Positions 1 through 8,601 of a DNA stretch of 64,000 nucleotides are shown here, in pieces; the stretch's first letter is position 1; every line of letters begins with the position of its first letter. Source of the stretch: Candidatus Terraquivivens ruidianensis. GTDB taxonomy: Archaea; Thermoproteota; Nitrososphaeria_A; Caldarchaeales; Wolframiiraptoraceae. The stretch covers positions 165,053 through 229,052 of the forward strand of contig JALNLA010000002.1 of the NCBI GenBank assembly GCA_023267975.1, in the 5' to 3' direction. The notes below the pieces were generated by a model. That model did no database searches, was not told the origin of the DNA, and worked only from the letters and a program-made list of their open reading frames with translations. Position numbers and translations under genes: made by a program.

Positions 1-2
1 TC

Positions 3-842
3 AATGAACCGGTTTACTATGGTGCAGATAGCGTGATTTACGTGGATGATGAGGATCTGGCTACGTATTATCCAAATGTTTACGGTGACGTCCTAGTTAA
101 CCTTGTCAAGAAATACAAGCCCGAACTCCTCCTCATAGCTGGAACGCTTAGTGGTAGAGAGATGGCACCATACGTTGCTAACTGTCTGAGGACGGGTATC
201 ACGGCTGACTGTACGGATTTTGACGTAGATGAAACAACAATGGACGTACTCCAGATAAGACCACCGTTTGGTGCAACCTTGCTCGCATACATAAGGACGC
301 CACACAATAGGCCACAAATTGCAACGGTTAGACCAAACGTCTTCAATTTACCAAATAAGGACGTTTCTAGAAAAACCAGCTCAGTAATCAGGGAACATGT
401 TGAGATACCGAGGCCGAACGTCCGTCTGCTTAGCTCGGAAAAAGTCGAGAAGGAGGCTGCTATAATAGAGAAAGCCGACGTCATAGTTTCTGGAGGAAAG
501 GGTTTAGGTTCTCCAGAAGGATTTAGATTATTGGAGGAACTTGCGCGTGAATTTGGCGGCGTCGTGGCAGGTTCTAGAAAAGCAGTTGATGCGGGCTGGA
601 TACCTCATGAGAAGCAGGTAGGCCAAACGGGTAAGAGCGTAAAAGCTTCCTTGTATATTGCCGTAGGTATATCTGGCGCTGCCCAGCATCTGTTCGGCAT
701 AAGGGAGGTAAAAACTGTCGTGGCGATAAACACGGACCCAGAAGCTCCAATATTCGACAACGCCGATTACGGGATAGTTGGTGACTATAGACAGATAATA
801 CCTGCAATAATAGAGGAGGTAAAGAGGCGAAGGCGTGGCTAG
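3..842 (+). CDS. etfA: Electron transfer flavoprotein alpha subunit (5' truncated)
   Basis: EtfA binds FAD and, with EtfB, passes electrons from dehydrogenases to a quinone or ferredoxin-linked acceptor. The reading frame is open to the window edge, and the codons before the internal GTG at 33 continue the protein, so the true N-terminus lies outside. The C-terminal FAD-binding domain is plain: GGKGLGSPEG, then AGSRKAVDAGWIP, QVGQTGKSVKASLYIAVGISG and the ending AINTDPEAPIFDNADYGIVGD, all typical of ETF alpha. EtfB is probably upstream outside the window. The stop overlaps the stop of the convergent FrhB-like gene on a shared CTAG. Confidence 0.95.
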   Translation, partial: NEPVYYGADSVIYVDDEDLATYYPNVYGDVLVNLVKKYKPELLLIAGTLSGREMAPYVANCLRTGITADCTDFDVDETTMDVLQIRPPFGATLLAYIRTPHNRPQIATVRPNVFNLPNKDVSRKTSSVIREHVEIPRPNVRLLSSEKVEKEAAIIEKADVIVSGGKGLGSPEGFRLLEELAREFGGVVAGSRKAVDAGWIPHEKQVGQTGKSVKASLYIAVGISGAAQHLFGIREVKTVVAINTDPEAPIFDNADYGIVGDYRQIIPAIIEEVKRRRRG

Positions 843-2206
843 CCAAACTTCCTTACGTATATGCCCTCCAGCTCAGACTCCTTCTCTAAAACCTTCTTAA
901 TCAAATTATGAAGTTTTCCTGCCTCTATTCGTAGAACGGTTGATGGTCTAGTGGGCACGTAATACCCTTCATGTTTAATCAGCCATCCTTTTTCACTAAG
1001 TCTCGTAAGAATCGTATCTAGCTCCGTTTCACCAATGTTGGCTGCCTTTGATAGCTCCGCGGCATTAGCCCCCCCTAACGTCAGCAGGACAAAGTACACG
1101 CGTATGTCCTCCGACGGTATACCAAGCTCAGAGAAGTACTGATACAGCAAATCGCTAACCTTCTCCCGCCTCTCGGCCTTCTTTTGTGCCTCTTTCATTA
1201 TAACATTTATAGCATTTCCACCTTCAACTATCCTTAGCTTTCCAGCTTTCACTAAGTCATCTAAGACCTCCATGGCTTTCTTAGACCTAACTATCGCCAT
1301 GCTCCAGTTAATGTCCGTGACACCAGCGTTACCGACGGATAAGTCTGCTAACCTTCCCGTGAAGTCCGTGCAAGAGGAACATGACGGCCAAGAGTATTTG
1401 CTGAGGTCCTTTACCTGTAAGCCTACTTGCTTATTTTCTTGGGTAAACACCGTGAACTTGCCCTTCCATATATCCAACTTTCTTATTTCGGATGGGTCAA
1501 TATTCAGCATCTTCTTCACAGTCTCTAAAAGAAGTCCCTCATAAGAGAAATTTCTGTGACAAAATAGCCCGATTATAAATTCGATCTTTCCATTCTCGAC
1601 CGGAACCATGGACTCCATCTGTAGCTTTCTTGCGGCTCTGACCTGGCATGGAAGGCCTACGACGGCAACTCTCTTAACCGTCGGGTCATCAATTACATTG
1701 CGGTACGCCCACATGCTTGGACACATAAAATACTTTGAGCCCGCTGCCTTCTTTATTTCCTCAGGAGTTCTAGCAAGGATAGGCTTCGGCATCCAATTTT
1801 TGTCTGCTGTCGTTAGAATGGCACCATCGATCAGCCCGGTCTCTAAAGCGTAAATCAGCAGCGTGGTTACCAAACCCCCGTTTTGTGCTATGGAGAGTAT
1901 ATTATCATCGGTGCTCTGCGCCAGTATGCATTTTTCATAATAACCCAAAGACTCTTCTTTGTTTGTCCCAATGAACAACTTCTTCTCAAATTCTTTCACG
2001 GGCGTATAAGTTTGGGGGCAGTACTTGTAACAGTTTCCGCACTCCGAACAATAATCTATAAGCCTTGGAGTTTTTCCATCCAACGTTATCCTAGGACATA
2101 CGCCCGCGCAGGTACCACAATAGCAGCAAAGCTGCCTCTCGATTACCCACCTATTTAAAAGCTCAAAGCTTGGAGTATAACTCAAGGCAGTGCTAGGTAC
2201 CATCAT
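839..2206 (-). CDS. FrhB-like Fe-S flavoprotein with C-terminal winged helix
   Basis: This resembles the beta subunit of coenzyme F420-reducing hydrogenase/dehydrogenase, which carries FAD and Fe-S clusters and moves electrons between F420 and partner proteins. The N-terminus has two ferredoxin-like motifs (CCYCGTCAGVCP, then CSECGNCYKYCP). The middle has FrhB features such as AQNGGLVTTLLIYALETG, VAVVGLPCQVRAARKL and LFCHRNFSYEG. About the last 85 residues look instead like a TrmB-type winged helix (FVLLTLGGANAAELSKAANI, then LTRLSEKGWLIKHEGYY), an unusual fusion. The frame opens at 2233, but a TATA-like box at 2240-2247 predicts a transcript start near 2217, so the adjacent ATGs at 2206/2203 are preferred. 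Its electron donor is not shown by the neighbours, though etfA is convergent next door. Confidence 0.8.
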   Translation of the reverse strand: MMVPSTALSYTPSFELLNRWVIERQLCCYCGTCAGVCPRITLDGKTPRLIDYCSECGNCYKYCPQTYTPVKEFEKKLFIGTNKEESLGYYEKCILAQSTDDNILSIAQNGGLVTTLLIYALETGLIDGAILTTADKNWMPKPILARTPEEIKKAAGSKYFMCPSMWAYRNVIDDPTVKRVAVVGLPCQVRAARKLQMESMVPVENGKIEFIIGLFCHRNFSYEGLLLETVKKMLNIDPSEIRKLDIWKGKFTVFTQENKQVGLQVKDLSKYSWPSCSSCTDFTGRLADLSVGNAGVTDINWSMAIVRSKKAMEVLDDLVKAGKLRIVEGGNAINVIMKEAQKKAERREKVSDLLYQYFSELGIPSEDIRVYFVLLTLGGANAAELSKAANIGETELDTILTRLSEKGWLIKHEGYYVPTRPSTVLRIEAGKLHNLIKKVLEKESELEGIYVRKFG

Positions 2207-2239
2207 TGCCACGTCAATAAAACTAAAAAACATCTCTTA

Positions 2240-2247
2240 TATTTAAG
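2240..2247 (-). promoter_or_regulatory. TATA box of the FrhB-like gene
   Basis: On the minus strand this reads CTTAAATA, a good archaeal TATA element. Its distance places transcription start near 2217, downstream of the first ATG at 2233 and just ahead of the ATG pair at 2206/2203. It suggests separate transcription from the archaellum operon, which ends about 30 bases upstream. Confidence 0.5.
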
Positions 2248-2264
2248 TTATATTTTTAGCGCTC

Positions 2265-2876
2265 CTAAGAAACTGCCCCCTCGTTACTTATACGCCTCTT
2301 AAGCTCGTCAACTGCATCCCTCAAACCCATCAGGGTCTTAAAAAACTCCTCAAAGTCCATATGGTAATTTGACCCGTCTATATCGGTTTTCTCCGATATT
2401 TCAATTTGAGCGGGCCTCGCGGCCTCCAATTTTTCACACGATTCCTCTTTGGATTCATCAGTCATCCCAACTTCCTTCATTGAGCTCTCTACCCCTTTCA
2501 CGGTCTCTTCGGACTTATCTATGCTCTTTTCATAGCTGGCGGTACCTTTCCCTTCCTCCCCCTTCAGCTGAAGGGGTTGTTGCAACGGTGGACGTTGAGA
2601 GGGCTCAGGCCTTGGTCCTGTTTTTAATGGTTGGGATGGTTGCGCGACATGAACCGTCACGTTGCCAGCACCCTCTGGGATTTGATGGTATGAATGGCCA
2701 TGAGCGGCAGCGTATCCAGCTGGACTGTCCATACGTTCGGTTGGGATGCCCCCCGAAGTGTGGGTAACTGCTTTAGGTACTCTAATTTTTTTGTAAAGCA
2801 GGGCTACGCCTACATAAAATAATGCCAAGAAGATCAAGATTATGAGCATCAAATCAATGTCGGACAGACTATGCAA
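2265..2876 (-). CDS. Membrane-anchored coiled-coil protein, ArlX-like candidate
   Basis: Unrecognised by sequence. One transmembrane helix lies near residues 9-28 (LMLIILIFLALFYVGVALLY), followed by a basic stop-transfer KK. Then comes a long low-complexity Pro/Gln/Glu/Ser-rich linker, and a C-terminal segment (about 170-200) with helical heptad character (FFKTLMGLRDAVDELKRRI). The start is a TTG directly abutting the arlJ stop, with a later ATG-encoded Met at residue 10 as alternative. Being the last gene of the archaellum operon suggests a motor accessory role. In Crenarchaeota, ArlX has the same plan of one TM plus a coiled coil that forms a ring round the motor. No homology is claimed. 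Confidence 0.6.
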   Translation of the reverse strand: MHSLSDIDLMLIILIFLALFYVGVALLYKKIRVPKAVTHTSGGIPTERMDSPAGYAAAHGHSYHQIPEGAGNVTVHVAQPSQPLKTGPRPEPSQRPPLQQPLQLKGEEGKGTASYEKSIDKSEETVKGVESSMKEVGMTDESKEESCEKLEAARPAQIEISEKTDIDGSNYHMDFEEFFKTLMGLRDAVDELKRRISNEGAVS

Positions 2877-4418
2877 CTAACCCACCTCAACAAGACCGCT
2901 TAATTCTTCAACATTTAGCATCATACGAAAGAGTAACTCGACCGAAAGCGATACTACCAAGAAGGAGGCTGCAGAGATTGCCATTAACAGACCAAGGTAC
3001 ATGAGGAGCGTAAAGGGAGATTCTCCTTCAACGAAGTATATGGCGAGGCTACTGCCGACGGTAACAGCGAGTGTCACCGAGAAGAAGTATATGTTCACTA
3101 TATGTTCGGATGGAATCTGTATGAGGGAGATGTATGGTGAGACCATTTGCATAAACTTTCTAAAGATCCCGGTGAGGGACTTGATGAGTGCAAGCACGCT
3201 GCTTAGCGTTGCCTGTAACGGTATAACCGTACCCTTCAGGTTGCCAGCAATTTGGGCACGCTTATTCCTTCTTATAAGGACCGAAGTCGTGTAGTCACCC
3301 AACACCTTACCGTAGACGCTCGCCTTAGCACCAGATCTTATACACTCTCCCAATATGAAAGAGCATGAAGAAATCATCCTGCTACCGCTCTCAAGACCAA
3401 AGATGTATAAGCATATGTCCGTGCTAAACCCAGCCTTGAGTCTGTTCACCAGTTTCTTTATAAGCCCTGTAAGCTTCCCGTAATCATTCAGCGCTACCGT
3501 TTTTAATGCTGGTTTAAGGGAACTTGTTACAGATAAAGAATCGGCGAGGGCTTTAACGAAGGATAAAAATACAGTATCCATCTCTTTCACGCTAGATACG
3601 ACCCTTCTACCAACCAATCCAACGAGAGCTGGAGCGACGGAGCCTAGAAATAATGGCAGGGGTACAGGATAAAGTGCAGATATTGGAGCGGATATAACGA
3701 AATATGTGGACAGCAAACCCATGATAACGGTCACTGAAATGCTTCCGATAAGAGTAGGCGGTATTAGCTTCTCAACTTTCGCTATGTGGTTAGGCCTCTC
3801 CTTTAGGGAGTGAAGGACGGGGGATTTTGGCGAGCTCTTGTAAATTAAGAAAATAATGCAGACTAGCGTTGCTACCATCATTGTGGCCGATGTTATTAGA
3901 ATCTGTTCAGGTTTTACACCACCGTATATCATCGAAGTCAGGAGCATCGAAACTGATAAGAATGCGAATGAAGTCAAGAGTGCTGAGTATGTCTCGGAAA
4001 ATCTTCTGAGCCTATCCATGCATCTGTCAAATTCTGCCTCAGAAGTTGACATAAATCTCTCGAATTCGATCTTGGCAAAGTCCGACATACTGGCTCCGAC
4101 CTTAAGCGTTTGGCCCATCCTAAGTAGCGTACCCTTAATCTTCTTATCTCGTATGTTTTCTAAGACAGCAGAATAGGCATCATGAAGTCCGTAAGACCAC
4201 CTCTCGGTTAACGACTTTATTCTCTGAAATACTGTAACCAATGGACCTACTATGTTCGTTGCTGAAGCCATTCTACCGATGATTACTTTAGTATTTAGGT
4301 TGGACATAGAAAGGCAAGTCAACAGGAGCAGCATCATAGGGTAAAATTCGCTCGTGCCATTCATCTTACCGTGAAAACTATTTTTAATGGACCTATAGAA
4401 GCTCCCTAAGATTTCCAA
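2877..4418 (-). CDS. arlJ: Archaellum membrane platform protein ArlJ (FlaJ)
   Basis: ArlJ is the polytopic membrane core of the archaellum motor, on which the ArlI ATPase acts. The 513-residue protein has the GspF/T2SF-like layout: a cytoplasmic N-terminal helical domain, TM segments near 145-190 and 220-260, a second cytoplasmic helical domain and C-terminal TMs near 440-505. The start is TTG at 4418, overlapping the arlI stop by 13 bases. A strong Shine-Dalgarno (GGGAGGT) lies about 10 bases upstream, inside the end of arlI, which favours this start and implies translational coupling. Confidence 0.93.
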   Translation of the reverse strand: MEILGSFYRSIKNSFHGKMNGTSEFYPMMLLLLTCLSMSNLNTKVIIGRMASATNIVGPLVTVFQRIKSLTERWSYGLHDAYSAVLENIRDKKIKGTLLRMGQTLKVGASMSDFAKIEFERFMSTSEAEFDRCMDRLRRFSETYSALLTSFAFLSVSMLLTSMIYGGVKPEQILITSATMMVATLVCIIFLIYKSSPKSPVLHSLKERPNHIAKVEKLIPPTLIGSISVTVIMGLLSTYFVISAPISALYPVPLPLFLGSVAPALVGLVGRRVVSSVKEMDTVFLSFVKALADSLSVTSSLKPALKTVALNDYGKLTGLIKKLVNRLKAGFSTDICLYIFGLESGSRMISSCSFILGECIRSGAKASVYGKVLGDYTTSVLIRRNKRAQIAGNLKGTVIPLQATLSSVLALIKSLTGIFRKFMQMVSPYISLIQIPSEHIVNIYFFSVTLAVTVGSSLAIYFVEGESPFTLLMYLGLLMAISAASFLVVSLSVELLFRMMLNVEELSGLVEVG

Positions 4419-6121
4419 ATTTCCTTACCTCCCAAAACCATGCTCAATGCCTCCCCCGTCCCAACCCTCCATGCGACCTTTATCGCCCTCCAAACGTCAA
4501 AGTAGTCCAAAACGCCCCTCTCCGCCAAACCTTTAAGAAAGACCGCCCTCGTCTCGAGCTCCCTATAGATCTCCCTGACCCTTCTTCTGGGTATGCCGCG
4601 CATAACGGCAACTTTGTTCTCCAATAGATGACTGCTCCCCTCGCCCCTAAAGACGAAAGTGTCGCTTATCGGGTCCCAGCTGAACAGCTCTATGAAGTCG
4701 AACCGGTCTTCAACGGAATCATAGCCAACTATCTCGTTAACGCTAAGGACTCTCCTCTCAAGCGTACCAGTGGAGGGTAGCCTGACGGCGCTCTGAATCA
4801 CCGCGCAATTCAGTATGTCTATGTAGCTCTTCGGTATATCTATCGGTGTTCCAGTGAGACGTTGTATCAGTTTCTGTACGGAGCCAGCGTGGAACGTCGT
4901 CACGACTGGTGCTCCTACCTGCATCGCTTGGAAAGCGACATACGCTTCCTTGCCCCTTATTTCCCCGACAATTATGTAGTTGGGTCTCTGTCTCAGTGAC
5001 GCTTTTAATAGGTCAAACAGTTCTATGCTGCTTTCAACATCCTCCCCTTGTTTCGTCACTTCACGAACCCAGTTGTCGTGCGGAACGACTATCTCGGGTG
5101 TATCCTCTATCGATATTATCTTAGCCTCAGGTCTTATGAACACGCAAGCGGCTCTTAAAAGTGTGGTTTTACCGGAAGCAGTCTCACCGCAGAACCAAAC
5201 ACTCAATCCGTTCTCCAGCATAAGCCACAAGTAAGCTGATGTTATCGCATCTATCGTGCCCCACTTTATGAGTTGAGTGATGCTTATTGGTATATCGGCA
5301 AATTTTCTGATGGTAAAGTTTGACCCGCGCATGCTGATATCGTTGCCGAAGACTATGTTTATCCTAGAACCATCAGGCAGAGCACCATCGATTATTGGTC
5401 TCCTGTAAGTGACAGGTCTCATAGTCCTTTCTGATAGAGAAATGACAAATTCATCTAGCTGATCTTCGCTCTCGAAGGTCACGCTCGTTTCGCAGCTGCC
5501 GAATATTTTATGCTCGACGAATATGGGCCCTACACCATCACATGATATGTCTTCAATGTACGGGTCCCTTATGAAGGGCTCGATTAAGCCCAATCTTACT
5601 TTGTGAAGGATCAGCTGGTATCTGAGGACCGAAAAGGTTTCATCGTTCACCTTTATCTTAACTGGTATTCCGGATTTCTTCAAAACCTTGTAGTTCCATG
5701 TTGGAAGACTCCTGTCCACACTTATGAGAGTATCAAGCTTTGACAGCAAAATCCTTTCTTTTTCAGAATCGCTATCCCCAACTTCCTCATCACTTATTAA
5801 TATCGCGAGGGCTTTATCGACATCCTTCAATAGTTCGCCGAACTCCTTCGGTACAGTCGGCTCGACAACCTGATAGTAAATCCTCTCACCTTTAGCCCGC
5901 TCGTAAACATGAATGAATATCGGATCACCGACGGGATAAAGTACGTTAATGTTCTCCATGTACCTCATGTCTCTTGAAAGCTGCACATGATATGCCGGTT
6001 GGGTAAGTCCTTTACTACGTAGATTTGCCAAGTACTTTACCAGATGGGGATTTGCCTTAATGGCATCTGTAAGACTCTTGCCCAATTGTTTTCCATGCTG
6101 CTCGTAAGCCATCATGCTCAT
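4406..6121 (-). CDS. arlI: Archaellum motor/assembly ATPase ArlI (FlaI)
   Basis: ArlI is the secretion-family ATPase that powers archaellin assembly and rotation. The Walker A motif GETASGKTT is at residues 312-320. It is followed by IISIEDTPEIV, the HDNW segment and the IIVGEIRGKEA Asp/Walker B box, with the His box TTFHAGS after it, all as in the GspE/VirB11 class. The length of 571 residues is normal to slightly long, with the N-terminal regulatory domain present. The start ATG overlaps the arlH stop as ATGA. It lies between arlH and arlJ, the standard archaellum order. Confidence 0.96.
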   Translation of the reverse strand: MSMMAYEQHGKQLGKSLTDAIKANPHLVKYLANLRSKGLTQPAYHVQLSRDMRYMENINVLYPVGDPIFIHVYERAKGERIYYQVVEPTVPKEFGELLKDVDKALAILISDEEVGDSDSEKERILLSKLDTLISVDRSLPTWNYKVLKKSGIPVKIKVNDETFSVLRYQLILHKVRLGLIEPFIRDPYIEDISCDGVGPIFVEHKIFGSCETSVTFESEDQLDEFVISLSERTMRPVTYRRPIIDGALPDGSRINIVFGNDISMRGSNFTIRKFADIPISITQLIKWGTIDAITSAYLWLMLENGLSVWFCGETASGKTTLLRAACVFIRPEAKIISIEDTPEIVVPHDNWVREVTKQGEDVESSIELFDLLKASLRQRPNYIIVGEIRGKEAYVAFQAMQVGAPVVTTFHAGSVQKLIQRLTGTPIDIPKSYIDILNCAVIQSAVRLPSTGTLERRVLSVNEIVGYDSVEDRFDFIELFSWDPISDTFVFRGEGSSHLLENKVAVMRGIPRRRVREIYRELETRAVFLKGLAERGVLDYFDVWRAIKVAWRVGTGEALSMVLGGKEIWKS

Positions 6122-6846
6122 GCCCTCGCTTGGGAGAACGGTAGTACCTTGATGCCAAAGGTCGTATCTACATCAAAACTCAGGATGACTGATGTGGATT
6201 TAATTGCGCCCTTAATTTTCGGAGCCTGCAATATTCTGACCATCCTATCGCCTATTTCCTTTATCGAAAGCAGGAAATGTACATCGCATATCGAACGGAT
6301 CCTCAGCATCATTTCTTGAGTGAAGGCATGCGTGTGAATCGTGACGATAAGAACTTTAGAACTCTCTTCTACTAAGTTCCTTACATCCGTGAAAAAGCTC
6401 AGTATGTCCTCCTCTGATGCATAAGTTGCTATATAGGTGAGCGAGTCCACAACGTAAACGTCAAAAGTTGGATTATTTTTGATTAGATTTATGATTAGGT
6501 CCAAGAACCTTTTTGCCAGATCACTTTGCCAATTGAGCTCCTTTACGTGGAGCTCAGCTATTTTTAAGTCGCCATTAAAGAAGTAATACTTAACATCAAA
6601 CGAAAGATCCTGCATGTTTCTGAGTAGCTGCCTGTAGCCGCTCTCTGTGGTAACGTAGTAGGCTCTGAGACCGCTTTGTAAAGCTCCATAAACATACTGC
6701 TGAGATATTACGCTCTTGCCAGAGTCGTTAGGTCCCTCAATGAGAAGAATAGATGGTATCTTTATTGAACCTATTTTCCTATCCAGCTCTGTGTTATAAG
6801 ATGTGAATTCTTTTTTGGATAAACTTTCTGTAAACTTACCGCTCAA
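6118..6846 (-). CDS. arlH: Archaellum ATP-binding protein ArlH (FlaH)
   Basis: ArlH is a RecA/KaiC-fold protein that binds ATP, usually with little hydrolysis, and sits on ArlI inside the ArlX or ArlC/D/E ring. Walker A is GPNDSGKS at residues 38-45. A Walker B-like strand (VYVVDSLTYIA) follows near residue 130, and the TIHTHAF segment corresponds to the sensor region. It ends in an ATGA overlap with arlI and starts 2 bases after arlF, so it is cotranscribed. Confidence 0.95.
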   Translation of the reverse strand: MSGKFTESLSKKEFTSYNTELDRKIGSIKIPSILLIEGPNDSGKSVISQQYVYGALQSGLRAYYVTTESGYRQLLRNMQDLSFDVKYYFFNGDLKIAELHVKELNWQSDLAKRFLDLIINLIKNNPTFDVYVVDSLTYIATYASEEDILSFFTDVRNLVEESSKVLIVTIHTHAFTQEMMLRIRSICDVHFLLSIKEIGDRMVRILQAPKIKGAIKSTSVILSFDVDTTFGIKVLPFSQARA

Positions 6847-6848
6847 CT

Positions 6849-7409
6849 CTAAAACCCTCCATCCGTTGTGGATGCACCGTTTGGTGCCACGACTATTATG
6901 TTGATGGGGTACGTCAGATTAAGTGCGTGTTCCCTATCCAAATTAACCATGATGACTAGTTCTTCGGAGGGGTCCCACTTGCCCTTTGAAGTATAAGGTA
7001 GGTTTATCGGATTCAGCGCCTCGCCCATCACACCGTTTGTCAAGACTGACACGACTCGCCATCCTTCCTTTCCAATTGATAATTGGTCAAAGGGTACTCT
7101 TACGACAGTTGGGTATGTGTAATTCTCTAATGTTCCGACGACGAATATTTCCATCCTGTCAAAGTGGGCAACTGGTATGGAGTAAGAACCTACGTTCTTA
7201 ATTTCGAGGTGAATCGTTGTGCCGCTTTGGGGAGTTATACCGAGTATTCTTAGGACTGTTCTTTCTAACGAGATGCTGTACCTGAGGGCTTCTACTCCTT
7301 CATTATATGTTCTAATTCCTGCCTGTATTATGTAGGATCCTTGAGCAAGAACCAACATAATCATTACTGCCATGATGCCTGCAGTAATTAACGTCCCAAA
7401 GCTACTCAT
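6849..7409 (-). CDS. arlF: Archaellum stator protein ArlF (FlaF)
   Basis: ArlF has an N-terminal archaellin-like helix (MSSFGTLITAGIMAVMIMLV) that anchors it in the membrane, and a beta-sandwich domain outside. In other archaea ArlF holds the motor to the S-layer. The typical strand-turn LEIKNVGSYSIPV and a late GKWDPSEELVIMV strand are visible, along with N-glycosylation sequons NYT and NLT. The KWDPSE motif near residues 144-149 is shared with ArlG. F versus G assignment rests mainly on gene order (G then F then H), since both are short and similar. Confidence 0.82.
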   Translation of the reverse strand: MSSFGTLITAGIMAVMIMLVLAQGSYIIQAGIRTYNEGVEALRYSISLERTVLRILGITPQSGTTIHLEIKNVGSYSIPVAHFDRMEIFVVGTLENYTYPTVVRVPFDQLSIGKEGWRVVSVLTNGVMGEALNPINLPYTSKGKWDPSEELVIMVNLDREHALNLTYPINIIVVAPNGASTTDGGF

Positions 7410-7419
7410 GAAACCACCT

Positions 7420-7908
7420 CTATATGGAAAATGTGAAGTCCGAGTACTGACCTGTGTAGATAGTGAATCTGAGAAAGTAATCCCCGCTCTGCAAGCTAGT
7501 CGGCCAATCTATTGTTATTTCGATTGTCTCACTAGGGTCCCATCTACCATCCCCGTCAGCATCATTTACAAACTCATATTGCCACTTCGGTGGACTTGGT
7601 TCTTTGTATGGTATACGTCGGAAAGAGCCCTTAGGACCAAAAAAGAGGTCCGATAGTTCTATCAGTTCTGAGGGTATGTCCTCCTGGCCGACGTTCTTCA
7701 ACCAAGCTTTGATTGTCGTGCTGCTAACTGGAGCGGCGAAGACTATCTTCACTTCAATCTTCAGTTCACGCCCTATCCGGCCAAGCATGAATTTGTTTGC
7801 ATCCGATATTTCATAGAAGCTAGCTATGAAAGTAGTTGAAAACACTGAAGCTGCGATAATCGCAGCAACCATTATTATTGCCTCACCAATAAATGTGGTC
7901 GAGACCAT
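7420..7908 (-). CDS. arlG: Archaellum stator protein ArlG (FlaG)
   Basis: ArlG is the second pseudo-archaellin of the motor. In other archaea it forms filaments capped by ArlF. An N-terminal hydrophobic helix (residues about 6-30) is followed by a beta-sandwich containing KAWLKNVGQEDIPSELIEL, the conserved FlaG/FlaF strand. Residues 116-127 (DADGDGRWDPSE) match the 12-residue EF-hand calcium loop at positions 1, 3, 5, 9 and 12, which is not a feature I know from ArlG. The gene lies 10 bases ahead of arlF and 6 bases behind arlD/E. Confidence 0.82.
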   Translation of the reverse strand: MVSTTFIGEAIIMVAAIIAASVFSTTFIASFYEISDANKFMLGRIGRELKIEVKIVFAAPVSSTTIKAWLKNVGQEDIPSELIELSDLFFGPKGSFRRIPYKEPSPPKWQYEFVNDADGDGRWDPSETIEITIDWPTSLQSGDYFLRFTIYTGQYSDFTFSI

Positions 7909-7914
7909 ACCCTT

Positions 7915-8601
7915 TCATTCCCTCGCCGATAATGCGTTATCAGAATCATACTGGAGTTTATTGACAACGAGTAATAGAAGCATAAAGAGCGGGTCATCAT
8001 CCCCTTCTGCCAACCTATTCAGAAGATATGCGGCTATCAAGCCATCTTCGATGGTAGGCGCTTTTTGAAAATTTGAGTCTCGTACATCGTTCTCAAACCT
8101 ATTGAGCATCTCTAAAGACTCTATTATCTGAATGATCGTGCCAGATGGTATTAGCGCTCTCCAAAACGTGGAGCTGAGCATACTTAGCAGGCGCTCACGT
8201 CCTATGAGCCTTACCATCAAGCTTGTAAGCGCCAACACGTTCAGAAATTTCATCACGCCTCCGATGTGGCGCTCTGTTGATGCATGTGCTTGTGGCGTCG
8301 CTTCTATTGTATGCTCCGCTGGAGGTGACTGTTGACGGGGTTTTTGCTCGGGTTTAGTAACTCCCTCATCAGGTTTTAACTCTCTTACGGGAAACGTGCC
8401 GATGAGCTTAGTGACATACTCAAACGGATTCTCCAACTCGTTTATCAATCCCCTGATGTCCATCAAAGTCTTTTCTAGAGGTTCCTTCATCTTCTGGACT
8501 TCTTCCTCCAGCATTCTGATTCTTCTTTCGATATCAATCTCGTGCTTCTTATCCACCGACAACTTACATCCCTTCTCATATCTTCCTAATCGCGTACTCA
8601 C
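7915..8601 (-). CDS. arlD: Archaellum protein ArlD/E-type (FlaD/FlaE domain)
   Basis: This is a cytoplasmic ring/adaptor protein that in Euryarchaeota and Thaumarchaeota replaces crenarchaeal ArlX around the motor and connects to taxis. The N-terminal coiled coil (residues about 22-56) leads to ELENPFEYVTKLI, a short Pro/Gln linker, and a C-terminal FlaD/E-type helical domain (TSLMVRLIGRERLLSML...IPSGTIIQIIESL). The start is GTG at 8601, inside the end of the V4R gene (26-base overlap). No nearby in-frame alternative looks better. No separate arlC or arlE exists here, so this gene may serve for all three. Confidence 0.75.
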   Translation of the reverse strand: MSTRLGRYEKGCKLSVDKKHEIDIERRIRMLEEEVQKMKEPLEKTLMDIRGLINELENPFEYVTKLIGTFPVRELKPDEGVTKPEQKPRQQSPPAEHTIEATPQAHASTERHIGGVMKFLNVLALTSLMVRLIGRERLLSMLSSTFWRALIPSGTIIQIIESLEMLNRFENDVRDSNFQKAPTIEDGLIAAYLLNRLAEGDDDPLFMLLLLVVNKLQYDSDNALSARE

